Positions 1 to 9,068 of a stretch of 64,000 bases of DNA are shown piece after piece. Positions within the stretch are counted from its first letter, which is position 1; every line of letters begins with the position of its first letter. The notes under the pieces were generated by a model, which was not told the origin of the DNA, ran no database searches, and worked only from the letters and a program-made list of their open reading frames with translations. Source of the stretch: Nocardia sp. NBC_00416 (GTDB lineage: Bacteria > Actinomycetota > Actinomycetes > Mycobacteriales > Mycobacteriaceae); the NCBI RefSeq assembly GCF_036032445.1, contig NZ_CP107932.1, positions 4,900,501 through 4,964,500 of the forward strand, given 5' to 3'. The translations under genes were made by a program, and so were the position numbers.

Positions 1-80
1 TCGTGTCATCCTCCAGGATGAGTACGGATCGCGACTATCGGGCGACGCGAGTACGCCGTGGATAGGGCATGCTGGTCTGC

Positions 81-1082
81 ATGATCGAAGTCCGGGGCTT
101 GACCAAGCATTACGGGCAGACCGTCGCGGTCCAGGACCTGACCTTCACTGTGCAACCCGGTCAGGTCACCGGATTTCTCGGACCCAACGGCGCCGGTAAG
201 TCCACCACTATGCGCATGATCCTCGGCCTGGATCGGCCCACCGCGGGCACCGCGCTGATCAACGGCAGACCGTACCGGCAGTTACGCCACCCGTTGCGCG
301 AGGTCGGCGCCCTGCTCGACGCGAAATGGGTGCATCCCAACCGCTCGGCGCGGGCCCATCTGGAGTGGATGGCCGCGTCCAACGCGCTGCCCAAGTCCCG
401 GGTCGAAGAGGTGCTGCGGCTGGTGGGCCTCTCGGAGGTGGCCGGTAAATCGGCCGGCGGCTTCTCGCTCGGCATGTCCCAGCGGCTGGGCCTGGCGGGC
501 GCGCTGCTGGGCGACCCCAAGGTCCTGCTGTTCGACGAACCGGTCAACGGCCTCGACCCGGAGGGCATTCTCTGGATCCGCCGGTTCATGCAGCGGCTGG
601 CGGCCGAGGGCCGCACCGTGCTGGTGTCGAGCCATCTGCTCTCGGAGATGTCGCAGACCGCCGACCACCTCGTGGTGATCGGCCGCGGCCGGCTCATCTC
701 CGATTCCACGACCTCGGAATTCATCGAACGGGCGTCGGAGTCGTCGGTGCGGGTGCGCAGTCCGCAGCTCGACGAGCTGCGCAGCCTGCTCACCTCGCAC
801 AATATGACCGTGAAACAGAATGAGGGCAGTGCCGACGGCGCCGCCCTGGTGGTCAACGGGGTGACCAGTGACGCGGTCGGCGCCCTGGCCGGTGAGCACA
901 ACATCACCCTCTACGAGCTGGCCCCGCAACGCGGCTCCCTCGAGGAGGCCTTCATGCGGATGACCGGTGGGGATGTCCAATATCACGGCGAGGTCGGCGC
1001 GCCGGGCGATGTCGCGGCCGTCACACCGCAGGCCGCGCCCCCGCAGCCGGTCGCGGCGAAGGTTCTCGGAGGTGCGAAGTAA
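81..1082 (+). CDS. ABC exporter ATP-binding subunit
   Basis: Nucleotide-binding subunit of an ABC-2 type exporter, 333 aa, acting at the cytoplasmic face of the membrane. It has a Walker A motif (GPNGAGKST, near residue 40), a signature-like segment (FSLGMSQRLGLAGALLG) and Walker B with its glutamate (VLLFDEPVNGLDPEG), then an H-loop histidine (SSHLL). The C-terminal ~110 residues are the DrrA/CcmA-type accessory domain, and an Ala/Pro-rich tail follows. I chose ATG 81 because the family starts with a short IEVRGLTK strand. An ATG at 69 would add four residues, and neither start has an ideal ribosome-binding site. Its stop overlaps the permease start by one base (TAATG), so the two are translationally coupled. 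The substrate cannot be read from sequence. Confidence 0.93.
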   Translation: MIEVRGLTKHYGQTVAVQDLTFTVQPGQVTGFLGPNGAGKSTTMRMILGLDRPTAGTALINGRPYRQLRHPLREVGALLDAKWVHPNRSARAHLEWMAASNALPKSRVEEVLRLVGLSEVAGKSAGGFSLGMSQRLGLAGALLGDPKVLLFDEPVNGLDPEGILWIRRFMQRLAAEGRTVLVSSHLLSEMSQTADHLVVIGRGRLISDSTTSEFIERASESSVRVRSPQLDELRSLLTSHNMTVKQNEGSADGAALVVNGVTSDAVGALAGEHNITLYELAPQRGSLEEAFMRMTGGDVQYHGEVGAPGDVAAVTPQAAPPQPVAAKVLGGAK

Positions 1083-1849
1083 TGGGTGTGATCGCCGCGG
1101 AACGGATCAAACTGACCTCGACCCGCTCGCCGTGGTGGTGCTCGGCGATCGTGGTGGCCCTCGCGCTGGGATTCGCCGCCCTGTTCGGGTTCATCGGCCG
1201 GATCGCCGCCGACGACCCGCAGGCCTCCGGGGCTCCCGCGCTGACCGTCGACACGGCCTTCCTCGGGATCAGCGGGTTCGGGGTCATGGTGCTGGCCATC
1301 ATGGCTACCCTGACCGTGACCAGCGAATACCGATTCGGCATCATCCGCACGACCTTCCAGGCCGTACCCAACCGGCTGCTCGTGATCGGTACGAAAGCGG
1401 GTCTGGTCGGGGTCTACGCGGCCGTGCTGACCACGATCTTGGCCTTCGCCGCGTACGCGATGGCCAAGGCGGTGGCCGGGGACGCGGGATCCACCTTGAT
1501 GCTCGAGGGCAATTGGCGGGCCCTGTACGCGGTCCCGATCCTGGCTTTCCTCAACGTGGTCCTGGCCATCGGCATCGGGGTGCTGGTCCGGCAATCGGCG
1601 GCGGCGATCTCGTTGATCGTGCTATGGCAGCTGATCATCGAACCGCTGGTCGGCGCACTCGGTAAGGTGGGTCGTGAGATCAGCGCGTTCCTGCCGTTCC
1701 AGAATGCGAGCCGCTTCGCGCTGATGGACGAGTCGATGGCGGCCGGGAACTGGCATTGGGGCGTGTGGGGCAGCCTCATCTACTTCATCGCTTTCGTTGC
1801 ACTCGTCACCGGCGCGGCGCTGCTGGTCGTGAACCAGCGCGACGCCTGA
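1082..1849 (+). CDS. ABC-2 type exporter permease
   Basis: Membrane partner of the preceding ATPase, 255 aa. Hydrophobicity suggests six transmembrane helices: one after the N-terminal ERIKLTSTRSPWW segment, one following the Ala/Leu-rich extracytoplasmic loop, and four more to the C terminus. The N-terminal basic helix carrying KLxSTRSPWW is typical of actinobacterial ABC-2 permeases that pair with DrrA-like ATPases. Start and stop of the two genes overlap by one base. A 16-bp hairpin about 120 bases downstream probably ends the transcript. Exported compound unknown; lipids, antibiotics or bacteriocins are all possible. Confidence 0.88.
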   Translation: MGVIAAERIKLTSTRSPWWCSAIVVALALGFAALFGFIGRIAADDPQASGAPALTVDTAFLGISGFGVMVLAIMATLTVTSEYRFGIIRTTFQAVPNRLLVIGTKAGLVGVYAAVLTTILAFAAYAMAKAVAGDAGSTLMLEGNWRALYAVPILAFLNVVLAIGIGVLVRQSAAAISLIVLWQLIIEPLVGALGKVGREISAFLPFQNASRFALMDESMAAGNWHWGVWGSLIYFIAFVALVTGAALLVVNQRDA

Positions 1850-1966
1850 CCTCGAACCACCCGAGCTGCTTCCCTCGCCGCTCGGGTAGCGGGTAGCGCG
1901 ACCTTGTCGGGAGGATCGCGCAACCCCGCACTTCGGCAGCCACTGCCCGGCGGCCGGGGTGCACTT

Positions 1967-2003
1967 ACCACCGGCCCGGCGCACCCCGCGCCGGGCCGGT
2001 GGT
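1967..2003 (+). terminator. Strong hairpin terminator after ABC exporter operon
   Basis: A perfect 16-bp inverted repeat (arms 1967-1982 and 1988-2003, loop ACCCC) lies in the 335-base gap 1850-2184 between the permease and the cyclase gene. No U-tract follows, which is common for high-GC actinobacterial terminators. Elsewhere in this gap I see only a short GGACA-TT-TGTCC palindrome near 2023-2035 that could be an operator. Confidence 0.75.
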
Positions 2004-2184
2004 CGTGATCACACAGTTGGACATTTGTCCTGATCAGCAGCGCGCCGGTCGGAACCGCGAAGTGTCTGTAACCATGCGTTCACCTTCGGACCTGCGGTCG
2101 CCGCTACCATCGGGGCAAGGCACCACACGTTTTCCATCGGCGGACCCAACGGCGTGCCGCACTCCTCCGATAGAGAGGTGACAG

Positions 2185-3186
2185 GTGACGATTCTCAGCG
2201 TTCCTCCCACGTCCGATCCCCTGAGATACCCTCAGGGCGTGAACGAAAACCCCTCCGGCCGTGCCGTACCGGAGCCGGAGGTCGACAGCGCCGCCGCGCC
2301 GGGCGCCGCCCGCGCCGCCGCCGACGCGATCACGATAGGACTGACCCCCGTCCACGAGAACAACGCCGCCGACTCCGACGGTGCCGCCCGCCCGCGGGTG
2401 CATCCGCTCTCCGCGCTGATGAACGCGGCCAATCAGCGTCCGGACGTCATCGAGGTCCTGCGCCGGGCCCGCCACCAGCTCCCCGGCGACCCCGCGTTCG
2501 GCGATCCGCTCTCGGTCAGCGGCCCCGGCGGCGCCCGCGCGGTCGCCCGCGCCGCCGACCGGCTGGTCGGCGACAACCCCAGCGCCGCCCGGGAGATAGG
2601 TTTCGGGGCCCTGCAGGTCTGGCAGGCGATGCTCGAACGGCTCGGCCGCGGCAAGGGCACCGAGGAGATGACGGTGATGTTCACCGATCTGGTCTCGTTC
2701 TCGTCCTGGTCGCTCACCGCCGGCGACGAAGCCACCCTGGACCTGCTGCGCAAGGTCGCCAAGGCCATCGAACCCCCCATCGCCGACCGCGGCGGCCAGG
2801 TGGTGAAGCGGATGGGCGACGGCGTGATGGCGGTCTTCCCTTCCGCCGACCGCGCCGTCGCGGCCGCGATCGCCGCGAGACGCAATCTCGCCCAGATCGC
2901 CGTGGACGACTACCAGCCCCGGATGCGGATCGGGCTGCACACCGGTTCACCGCGGGAGATCGGCGGCGACTGGCTGGGTGTGGACGTCACGATCGCCGCG
3001 CGGGTGATGGAGGCCGCCGGAAACGGCAGGATGATGATCTCCGAGACCACCCTGGACGCCCTGGACCCCGAGACTCTCGCGGAACTCGGGTACACCGCCC
3101 GCCCCTACCGCCGCAGTTTCTTCGCCGCGCCGCTCAACGGCGTCCCGGAGGATCTGCGGATCTTCCGGATCAGCTCGTCGGCCTGA
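2185..3186 (+). CDS. Class III adenylate/guanylate cyclase-like protein
   Basis: Protein of 333 aa with a probable disordered N terminus (residues 1-70), a short helical region (75-155) and a C-terminal class III cyclase homology domain (about 163-333). Visible catalytic features are metal-binding Asp168 in FTDLVSFSS, substrate-specifying Lys208 and second metal Asp212 in VKRMGDGVMAVF, and transition-state Arg273 in DVTIAARVMEA. The Asn that normally stands four residues before this Arg is replaced by Thr269, which may lower or alter activity. The GTG start at 2185 is preceded by a GAGAGGTGAC ribosome-binding site. No membrane or HAMP segment is seen, so it is probably cytosolic. It converges with the LysR gene. 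cAMP is the likelier product because the Lys/Asp pattern is cyclase-A-like, but this is inference. Confidence 0.85.
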   Translation: MTILSVPPTSDPLRYPQGVNENPSGRAVPEPEVDSAAAPGAARAAADAITIGLTPVHENNAADSDGAARPRVHPLSALMNAANQRPDVIEVLRRARHQLPGDPAFGDPLSVSGPGGARAVARAADRLVGDNPSAAREIGFGALQVWQAMLERLGRGKGTEEMTVMFTDLVSFSSWSLTAGDEATLDLLRKVAKAIEPPIADRGGQVVKRMGDGVMAVFPSADRAVAAAIAARRNLAQIAVDDYQPRMRIGLHTGSPREIGGDWLGVDVTIAARVMEAAGNGRMMISETTLDALDPETLAELGYTARPYRRSFFAAPLNGVPEDLRIFRISSSA

Positions 3187-3207
3187 CACCGCTTCGGGCG
3201 GGCCCGG

Positions 3208-4221
3208 TCAACCAGGCTCCGACATGAACAACGCGCGGTCGCTGTCGGGGATCCAGCAGCCGGGCGCGGTGGCACGGTCGTAGTTCTCCCGGAAGTAACC
3301 GACCAGTTCCGCGAGACCGGGATGCGGGTCGGTGTCGTCCCACACCAGCGCATGCGGATACGCCGGGGTCGGGTCGACGACGTGCACTCGGCGGATATGC
3401 GGGTGCCAGGGCAATTCGAAGCCCTCGGCGTTGAACGTGGCCAGCGTGTCCGACTCGGCGATGTGCTCGAGGATCATATCCATCGGCGAAGGCCCTCGAC
3501 CGGGGTCCACACCCGGGAACATCTCGGCGCGGCGGGTGCTGTCGATGACGATTCCGCTGTACCGGCTCAGCTCACGGTAGTAGTCGGTCCATTCCGACTC
3601 CACGGACGTACCGGGAACCCAGACCCTGGAACCGGCGAGTTCGGCGAGCGGCACCGCGGCCCGGCCCGCCAGCGGATTGTCCTTGCCGACCAGCAGGTGC
3701 AGGGGATCCAAGCGGACCGGGATCGCCGCGATATGCGCCGGTAGCGCGCGAGGGCCGCCATGGGCGCGGGCGAAGGCGGCGTCGACCCGGCCGGCCAGCA
3801 GGGCGTCCCGGGACGTGACGAACGCGTTGGACAACACGATCTCGATATCGCGTTCGGGGTGACGGCCGAGGTAGTACCGCATCGCGCGCATTTCGATATG
3901 CCGCTCGCCCAGCACCGCCACCCGCAGCGGTCGCGGCTGCCGCACAAGCGTGGCCACGGCCTCGTCGGCGACGGCCAGCAGCGAGCGCGCGTGCGGCAGG
4001 AACCGGGCGGCCGCGGCCGTGGGCACGGCGCCGGTGCGGATCCGCTCGAACAGGGCGACGCCGAGCTGGTTCTCCAGCCGCGCTATGCGTTTGGAGACCC
4101 CTTGCTGGCTGATGCCCAGTGCCGCCGCGGCGGTGCTGAACTGACCTTCGTCGGCGACGGCGACGAAAGCGCGCACGGTGGCCAGATCGAGCTCCCCCAC
4201 TCCACCTACTGATACATCCAT
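3208..4221 (-). CDS. LysR family transcriptional regulator
   Basis: LysR-type regulator, about 337 aa. The N-terminal winged helix-turn-helix (LATVRAFVAVADEGQFSTAA through LGISQQGVSKRIARLE) is followed by a periplasmic-binding-protein-like effector domain (from about residue 95). ATG 4221 is the likely start; a TTG at 4233 would add four residues. It is divergent from dnaE (4358) with a 136-base gap, the usual LysR arrangement, but a replicative polymerase is an unlikely target and the true regulon is not visible. Effector unknown. Confidence 0.9.
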   Translation of the reverse strand: MDVSVGGVGELDLATVRAFVAVADEGQFSTAAAALGISQQGVSKRIARLENQLGVALFERIRTGAVPTAAAARFLPHARSLLAVADEAVATLVRQPRPLRVAVLGERHIEMRAMRYYLGRHPERDIEIVLSNAFVTSRDALLAGRVDAAFARAHGGPRALPAHIAAIPVRLDPLHLLVGKDNPLAGRAAVPLAELAGSRVWVPGTSVESEWTDYYRELSRYSGIVIDSTRRAEMFPGVDPGRGPSPMDMILEHIAESDTLATFNAEGFELPWHPHIRRVHVVDPTPAYPHALVWDDTDPHPGLAELVGYFRENYDRATAPGCWIPDSDRALFMSEPG

Positions 4222-4357
4222 CGGTTGTCGCAACCCTCATGTCGATTGTTCGACTCAGCCCTCACGAACTGGTCATATGTAGCCGAAATGACCATACCGG
4301 CCCGCCGGTTCGACAACCGAAACGGTGCGGGGCCGGTTCCACGGCACGGGGTGATCG

Positions 4358-7300
4358 ATGACGAACGCGTCTTTCGTGCATCTGCACAACCACACCGAGT
4401 ACTCGATGCTCGACGGGCTGGCCAAGGTGGCTCCGTTGTTCGCGGAAGCCGAGCGCCTGGGCATGCCGGCGGTCGGGATGACCGATCACGGCAACATGTA
4501 CGGGGCGGCGGAGTTCTTCCGGCAGTCCCAGCAATCCCCGGTGCGGCCGATCATCGGCATCGAGGCCTACATCGCACCGGAGTCCCGGTTCTCCGCTACG
4601 CGGGTGCGCTGGGGCGAGCCCGGTCAGAAATCCGACGATATCTCGGGTTCCGGGGCCTACCTGCACATGACGATGTTCGCCAGAAACGCCGTGGGACTGC
4701 GGAACCTGTTCCGGCTGTCGTCGCGGGCGTCGTTCGAAGGGCAGTTGGGAAAGTGGCCGCGGATGGACGCGGAGCTGATCGCCGAACACGCCGAGGGCGT
4801 CATGGCTACCACGGGTTGCCCGTCCGGCGAGGTCCAGACCCGCCTGCGCCTGGGGCAATTCGACGCGGCCTACGAGGCGGCGGGCCGCTGGCGCGATATC
4901 TTCGGCCCGGACAACTTCTTCCTCGAGGTGATGGACCACGGGCTGGCGATCGAACGCCGGGTTCGCGACGATCTGCTGGCGGTGGGCGAGAGGGTCGGGC
5001 TGACCCCGTTGGCCACCAACGACTGCCACTATGTCCGGCAGCAGCAGGCCGCGGCGCACGAAGCGATGCTGTGCGTGCAGACCGGCAAGACGTTGTCCGA
5101 TCCCACCCGGTTCCGGTTCGACGGCGACAGTTTCTACCTCCGGTCCCCGGCGGAGATGCGCGCGCTGTGGGACGACGAGGTGCCGGGAGCCTGCGATGCC
5201 ACGCTCGCGGTCGCCGAAAGCATCGAACCGTACGACGAGGTCTGGGACTTCCGCGACCGGATGCCGGTGTTCCCGGTCCCCGCGGGCCATACCGAGGACA
5301 GCTGGCTGCGGCGCGAAGTGACGGCGGGCCTGCGCTGGCGTTTCCCGGACGGCGTCCCCGACAGTTACCACCAGCGCGCGGGGTTCGAGCTGGACATCAT
5401 TCGCGACAAGGGATTTCCCGCCTATTTCCTGGTGGTCGGCGACCTGATCTCCTACGCGCGCCGAGTCGGCATCCGGGTCGGGCCCGGGCGCGGTTCGGCG
5501 GCCGGATCGCTGGTCGCCTACGCCCTGGCGATCACCAATATCGACCCCATCGAACACGGACTGCTCTTCGAACGCTTCCTCAACCCGGAACGACCGTCCG
5601 CGCCCGATATCGATATCGATTTCGACGATCGCCGGCGCGGCGAGATGATCCGCTACGCCACCGAACGCTGGGGCGCGGACAAGGTCGCCCAGGTCATCAC
5701 CTTCGGCACCATCAAGACCAAGGCCGCGATCAAGGACGCGGCCCGCGTACAGTTCGGACAGCCCGGTTTCGCTCTCGCCGACCGGATCACCAAAGCCCTG
5801 CCGCCCGCGGTCGCCGCCAAAGACATTCCGGTGTCCGGGATCACCGATCCCGGACACGTTCGCTACGGCGAAGCCGCCGAGGTCCGGGCGCTCATCGACG
5901 CGGACCCGGATATGCGCCGGATCTACGACACCGCCGTAGGCCTGGAGGGAATGGTGCGCGGCGCGGGAGTCCACGCCTGCGCGGTGATCCTGTCCAGCGA
6001 ACCACTGCTCGATATCGTCCCACTGTGGAAACGCCCGCAGGACGGGGCTGTCATCACCGGCTGGGACTACCCGTCGTGTGAGGCCATCGGCCTGCTCAAA
6101 ATGGATTTCCTGGGGCTGCGCACGCTTACCGTGATCGGCGACTGCCTCGACAATATCCGCGGCAACCGCGACATGGACATCGACCTGGACACCTTGGCTC
6201 TCGGCGACGAAGCCACCTACGCCATGCTGACGCGCGGTGACAACCTCGGTGTGTTCCAAATGGATTCGGCGGGGATGCGGGAACTGCTGCTGCGCATGGC
6301 GCCCACCGAGTTCAACGACCTGGTCGCCTCCAACGCCCTGTATCGGCCGGGGCCGATGGGAGTCGGGGCGCACTGGGCCTACGCCGATCGCAAGAACGGC
6401 CGCGAGGCGGTGACGCCGATCCACCCCGAACTCGACGAACCGCTGCACGAGATCCTCGCCGAAACCTACGCGCTGATCGTCTACCAGGAACAGATCATGC
6501 AGATCGCACAGCAGGTCGCCGGATACTCCCTGGGCCAGGCCGATCTGCTGCGCCGCGCGATGGGCAAGAAGAAACCGGAAGTACTGGCCATGGAATTCGA
6601 GAACTTCCGCGAAGGTATGCGCGGCAACGGGTACAGCGACGAGGCGGTGACCGCACTATGGGAGGCCGTGCTCCCGTTCGCCGGATACGCCTACAACAAA
6701 TCCCATGCCGCCGGCTACAGCCTGGTGATGTACTGGACCGCCTATCTCAAGGCGAACCACCCCGCCGAATTCATGGCCGCCCTGTTGACCTCCGTCGGTG
6801 ACGACAAAGATAAATCGGCGACCTACCTCGCCGACTGCCGCAAACGCGGTATCCGGGTGCTCCCGCCGGATGTCAATCAGTCGGCGGCCACATTCACCAG
6901 CGTCGGACCCGATATCCGCTTCGGACTGGGCGCCGTCCGCAATGTCGGCGAACCGGTGGTGGACGCGGTGGTCCGGGCGCGGGAATCCGCCGGAGAGTTC
7001 ACCAGCTTCTCCGACTATCTGGCCAAGGCCGATAGCGCCGCCTGCGGCAAGAAGGTTGTCGAATCACTGGTCAAAGCAGGCGCGTTCGATTCACTGGGCC
7101 ATCCCCGCAAAGGCCTGCACACCATCCACGGCGAAGCCATCGACGCGGTGGCGGTTACCAAGAAGGCCGCGGCGCGTGGGCAATTCGATCTGTTCTCCGG
7201 CGATACCGACCCCGAGGCGACCGCTTCGGTGTTCGACCTGCCGGTTCCCGAGCAGGAATGGGATACCCACGAACGGTTGAGCTACGAACGGGAAATGCTC

Positions 7301-7894
7301 GGGCTCTACGTCTCCGGGCATCCGCTCGACGGTATCGCGACCGCACTCGCCGCCGCCGGTGACACCCCGATAGCGGCACTGCGCGACGGGCAGATTCCGC
7401 ACGGCCGCCGGGTGGCGGCGGCCGGGATCATCGCGGCGGTCGACCGCCGGGTCACCAAGAAGGGCGAGCCCTGGGCGGTCGTGCGCCTCGAAGATCTGGA
7501 AGCGGGCGTCGAGATCCTCTTCTTCCCCGGCTCCTACGCGATGGTCGCCGGCCACCTCGTCGAGGACGCCGTAGTGCTGATCGGCGCGACGGTCAGCGTC
7601 CGCGACGGCCGCCGGTCCGTGCTGGGCGATCACGTGACGACACCGGACCTCACCGCCGCGGCGTCCGGCCGGCCCGTCACCCTGACCCTCGGCACGGCGA
7701 TCTGCACGCCGCACAGTGTGCGCGCCCTACGCGAAATCCTGCAGCGTCACCCCGGCGCCACCGAGATCCGGATCAATCTGATCGGCGCGCGCGGTCCCCG
7801 GCTGCTCGCCCTCGACCCCCGGTTCCGGGTCGCCACCTCTCCGGCGCTGATGGGCGAGCTGAAAGCGCTGTTCGGGCCCGGCTGCCTGCGGTGA
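4358..7894 (+). CDS. dnaE: DNA polymerase III alpha subunit, DnaE1-type
   Basis: Family C polymerase of 1178 aa. The N-terminal PHP domain keeps its metal ligands (HLHNHTEYSMLDG, GMTDHGN, NDCHY), which fits the intrinsic PHP proofreading exonuclease known for mycobacterial DnaE1. The palm carries Asp417/Asp419 in PDIDIDFDD and the third catalytic Asp583 in LLKMDFLG. A beta-clamp-binding peptide QFDLF lies at 942-946, and an OB-fold follows near 1012-1070. Length and motifs match DnaE1 rather than the shorter error-prone DnaE2. It diverges from mycobacterial DnaE1 in otherwise constant stretches (VFQMDSAGMRELL, VASNALYRPGPMGVGAHWAY), and the expected lspA/rluD neighbours of dnaE1 are absent. 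It could be a second copy or a relocated sole copy. Upstream gap 4222-4357 holds the shared promoter with LysR. Confidence 0.9.
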   Translation: MTNASFVHLHNHTEYSMLDGLAKVAPLFAEAERLGMPAVGMTDHGNMYGAAEFFRQSQQSPVRPIIGIEAYIAPESRFSATRVRWGEPGQKSDDISGSGAYLHMTMFARNAVGLRNLFRLSSRASFEGQLGKWPRMDAELIAEHAEGVMATTGCPSGEVQTRLRLGQFDAAYEAAGRWRDIFGPDNFFLEVMDHGLAIERRVRDDLLAVGERVGLTPLATNDCHYVRQQQAAAHEAMLCVQTGKTLSDPTRFRFDGDSFYLRSPAEMRALWDDEVPGACDATLAVAESIEPYDEVWDFRDRMPVFPVPAGHTEDSWLRREVTAGLRWRFPDGVPDSYHQRAGFELDIIRDKGFPAYFLVVGDLISYARRVGIRVGPGRGSAAGSLVAYALAITNIDPIEHGLLFERFLNPERPSAPDIDIDFDDRRRGEMIRYATERWGADKVAQVITFGTIKTKAAIKDAARVQFGQPGFALADRITKALPPAVAAKDIPVSGITDPGHVRYGEAAEVRALIDADPDMRRIYDTAVGLEGMVRGAGVHACAVILSSEPLLDIVPLWKRPQDGAVITGWDYPSCEAIGLLKMDFLGLRTLTVIGDCLDNIRGNRDMDIDLDTLALGDEATYAMLTRGDNLGVFQMDSAGMRELLLRMAPTEFNDLVASNALYRPGPMGVGAHWAYADRKNGREAVTPIHPELDEPLHEILAETYALIVYQEQIMQIAQQVAGYSLGQADLLRRAMGKKKPEVLAMEFENFREGMRGNGYSDEAVTALWEAVLPFAGYAYNKSHAAGYSLVMYWTAYLKANHPAEFMAALLTSVGDDKDKSATYLADCRKRGIRVLPPDVNQSAATFTSVGPDIRFGLGAVRNVGEPVVDAVVRARESAGEFTSFSDYLAKADSAACGKKVVESLVKAGAFDSLGHPRKGLHTIHGEAIDAVAVTKKAAARGQFDLFSGDTDPEATASVFDLPVPEQEWDTHERLSYEREMLGLYVSGHPLDGIATALAAAGDTPIAALRDGQIPHGRRVAAAGIIAAVDRRVTKKGEPWAVVRLEDLEAGVEILFFPGSYAMVAGHLVEDAVVLIGATVSVRDGRRSVLGDHVTTPDLTAAASGRPVTLTLGTAICTPHSVRALREILQRHPGATEIRINLIGARGPRLLALDPRFRVATSPALMGELKALFGPGCLR

Positions 7895-7902
7895 GGTGAC
7901 GA

Positions 7903-8358
7903 TCAGGACAGATCGAGATGCCGGTTCATCGCCATCGCCGCTTCGGCCAACTCCGGAAGTTCGAGCACGCTCACCCCGTCCGCCCGCAGTTTCTCCACAC
8001 CCACGCAGTTCGTGACGAAGGTGGTGGGTTCACGCCAGGCGATCACCACGCGCGGGATACCCGCGGCGAGAACACGGTCGGTGCACGGCCGCCGGCTCTT
8101 GGTGGCCCGCTCCGAACACGGCTCCAGCGTGCTGTAGAGGGTGGCGTGCCGCAGCCGCGGGTCCCGCGGGTCCAGCTTGCCGAGCGCGGCTTCCTCGGCA
8201 TGATTCTTCGGATCGGACTCCCGGGAGTAGCCCGTGGCGATCTCGACACCGTCGGCGACCAACACCGCGCCCACCGAGAAAGCCCCCGCGACCGGCGGGC
8301 TCTGCCGCGCGAGATCGATCGCCCGGTTCATCCAGCGGTGGTGGTCCGGTTCGGGCAC
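7903..8358 (-). CDS. RibD-like cytidine/deoxycytidylate deaminase-family protein
   Basis: Zinc-dependent deaminase domain, 151 aa. It shows the zinc/proton-shuttle motif HAEEAALG and the paired cysteines TLEPCSERATKSRRPC. The tail (WREPTTFVTNCVGVEKLRADGVSV) follows the pattern of the RibD deaminase domain, which acts on diaminohydroxyphosphoribosylamino-pyrimidine in riboflavin synthesis. The GTG start at 8358 is set by a strong AGGAGG eight bases upstream. It follows the stand-alone RibD-type reductase by eight bases, so the two halves of bifunctional RibD are separate genes here. It could serve another pyrimidine or flavin-like pathway. It ends eight bases from the convergent dnaE stop. Confidence 0.82.
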   Translation of the reverse strand: MPEPDHHRWMNRAIDLARQSPPVAGAFSVGAVLVADGVEIATGYSRESDPKNHAEEAALGKLDPRDPRLRHATLYSTLEPCSERATKSRRPCTDRVLAAGIPRVVIAWREPTTFVTNCVGVEKLRADGVSVLELPELAEAAMAMNRHLDLS

Positions 8359-8366
8359 CTGGCCTC

Positions 8367-9068
8367 CTAGGGTCGATATCTCAACACTGCCACATCCCCC
8401 ACCCGATCGACCTCGACGAGACGCATCCGGTGGGTGGAGCCGCCCGGAAACCGCGCGGGATGCAGGAAACGCGGTGCGGCGGGGTCGCCGACGAGCGTGG
8501 GTCCGATCGCGAGCTGGAGTTCGTCGGCCAATCCGGCGGCCAGGAACGCGGTGTGGATCCGGCCGCCGCCCTCGACCATCAACCGCCCGATTCCGCGCGC
8601 ACCCAGATCGTCCAGCAGCCGCCCGAATTCGAGTTCCGGACCGAGTGCGACGATTTCGGCCGGCGCGGGCGGCCGATCGCGCAGCCGCCGCGCACCCGCG
8701 TCGGTGGTGTAGACGAGCGGCGGATGCTCCGCAGTTCCGTACCGCCAGAATCGGGCGTCCGGATCCAGCTCGCCGCGCGCGGTCACCGTGACCTTCCGGG
8801 GATATTCCGGCCGGCCGGCGGCGAGTCGTTCTTCCCGGCGCCCCTCGTCGCGCACGATCAGCCGCGGGTTGTCCCGGCGCACCGTCTCGGCGCCGACCAG
8901 GATCGCGTCGGCCCACGCGCGGACTCCGTCCACCCGGTCGAAGTCGGCGTCGTTGGACAGCAGCAGTCGCTCCGGAGCGGTGTCGTCGATATAGCCGTCG
9001 ACACTCACCGCGACGGACAGCAGCACATATGGGCGCGCAACGGGCGGTTGTTCCGCAACGGTGTCCAT
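8367..9068 (-). CDS. RibD C-terminal / DHFR-fold reductase
   Basis: Stand-alone reductase of 233 aa with the dihydrofolate-reductase-like fold of the RibD C-terminal domain. Diagnostic stretches are SVAVSVDGYIDD near the N terminus, DAILVGAETVRRDNPRL (NADPH/substrate loop) and IGRLMVEGGGRIHTAFLAAGLADEL. In riboflavin synthesis this domain reduces the ribose of the aminopyrimidine intermediate. Its ATG directly abuts the stop of the upstream Nudix gene, and the deaminase gene follows after eight bases, giving a tight three-gene operon. M. tuberculosis has a comparable stand-alone protein, Rv2671. No other rib genes are in the window, so the pathway role is inferred. Confidence 0.85.
   Translation of the reverse strand: MDTVAEQPPVARPYVLLSVAVSVDGYIDDTAPERLLLSNDADFDRVDGVRAWADAILVGAETVRRDNPRLIVRDEGRREERLAAGRPEYPRKVTVTARGELDPDARFWRYGTAEHPPLVYTTDAGARRLRDRPPAPAEIVALGPELEFGRLLDDLGARGIGRLMVEGGGRIHTAFLAAGLADELQLAIGPTLVGDPAAPRFLHPARFPGGSTHRMRLVEVDRVGDVAVLRYRP

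Noticed and set aside
2023..2035. GGACA-TT-TGTCC palindrome upstream of the cyclase as an operator
   Set aside because: Single short palindrome with no second copy and no adjacent regulator; chance occurrence cannot be excluded.
4262..6448. A 728-codon open frame antisense to dnaE
   Set aside because: Its codons mirror the GC-rich third positions of dnaE; the protein is His/Gly/Arg-rich without any domain, and dnaE on the other strand is certain.
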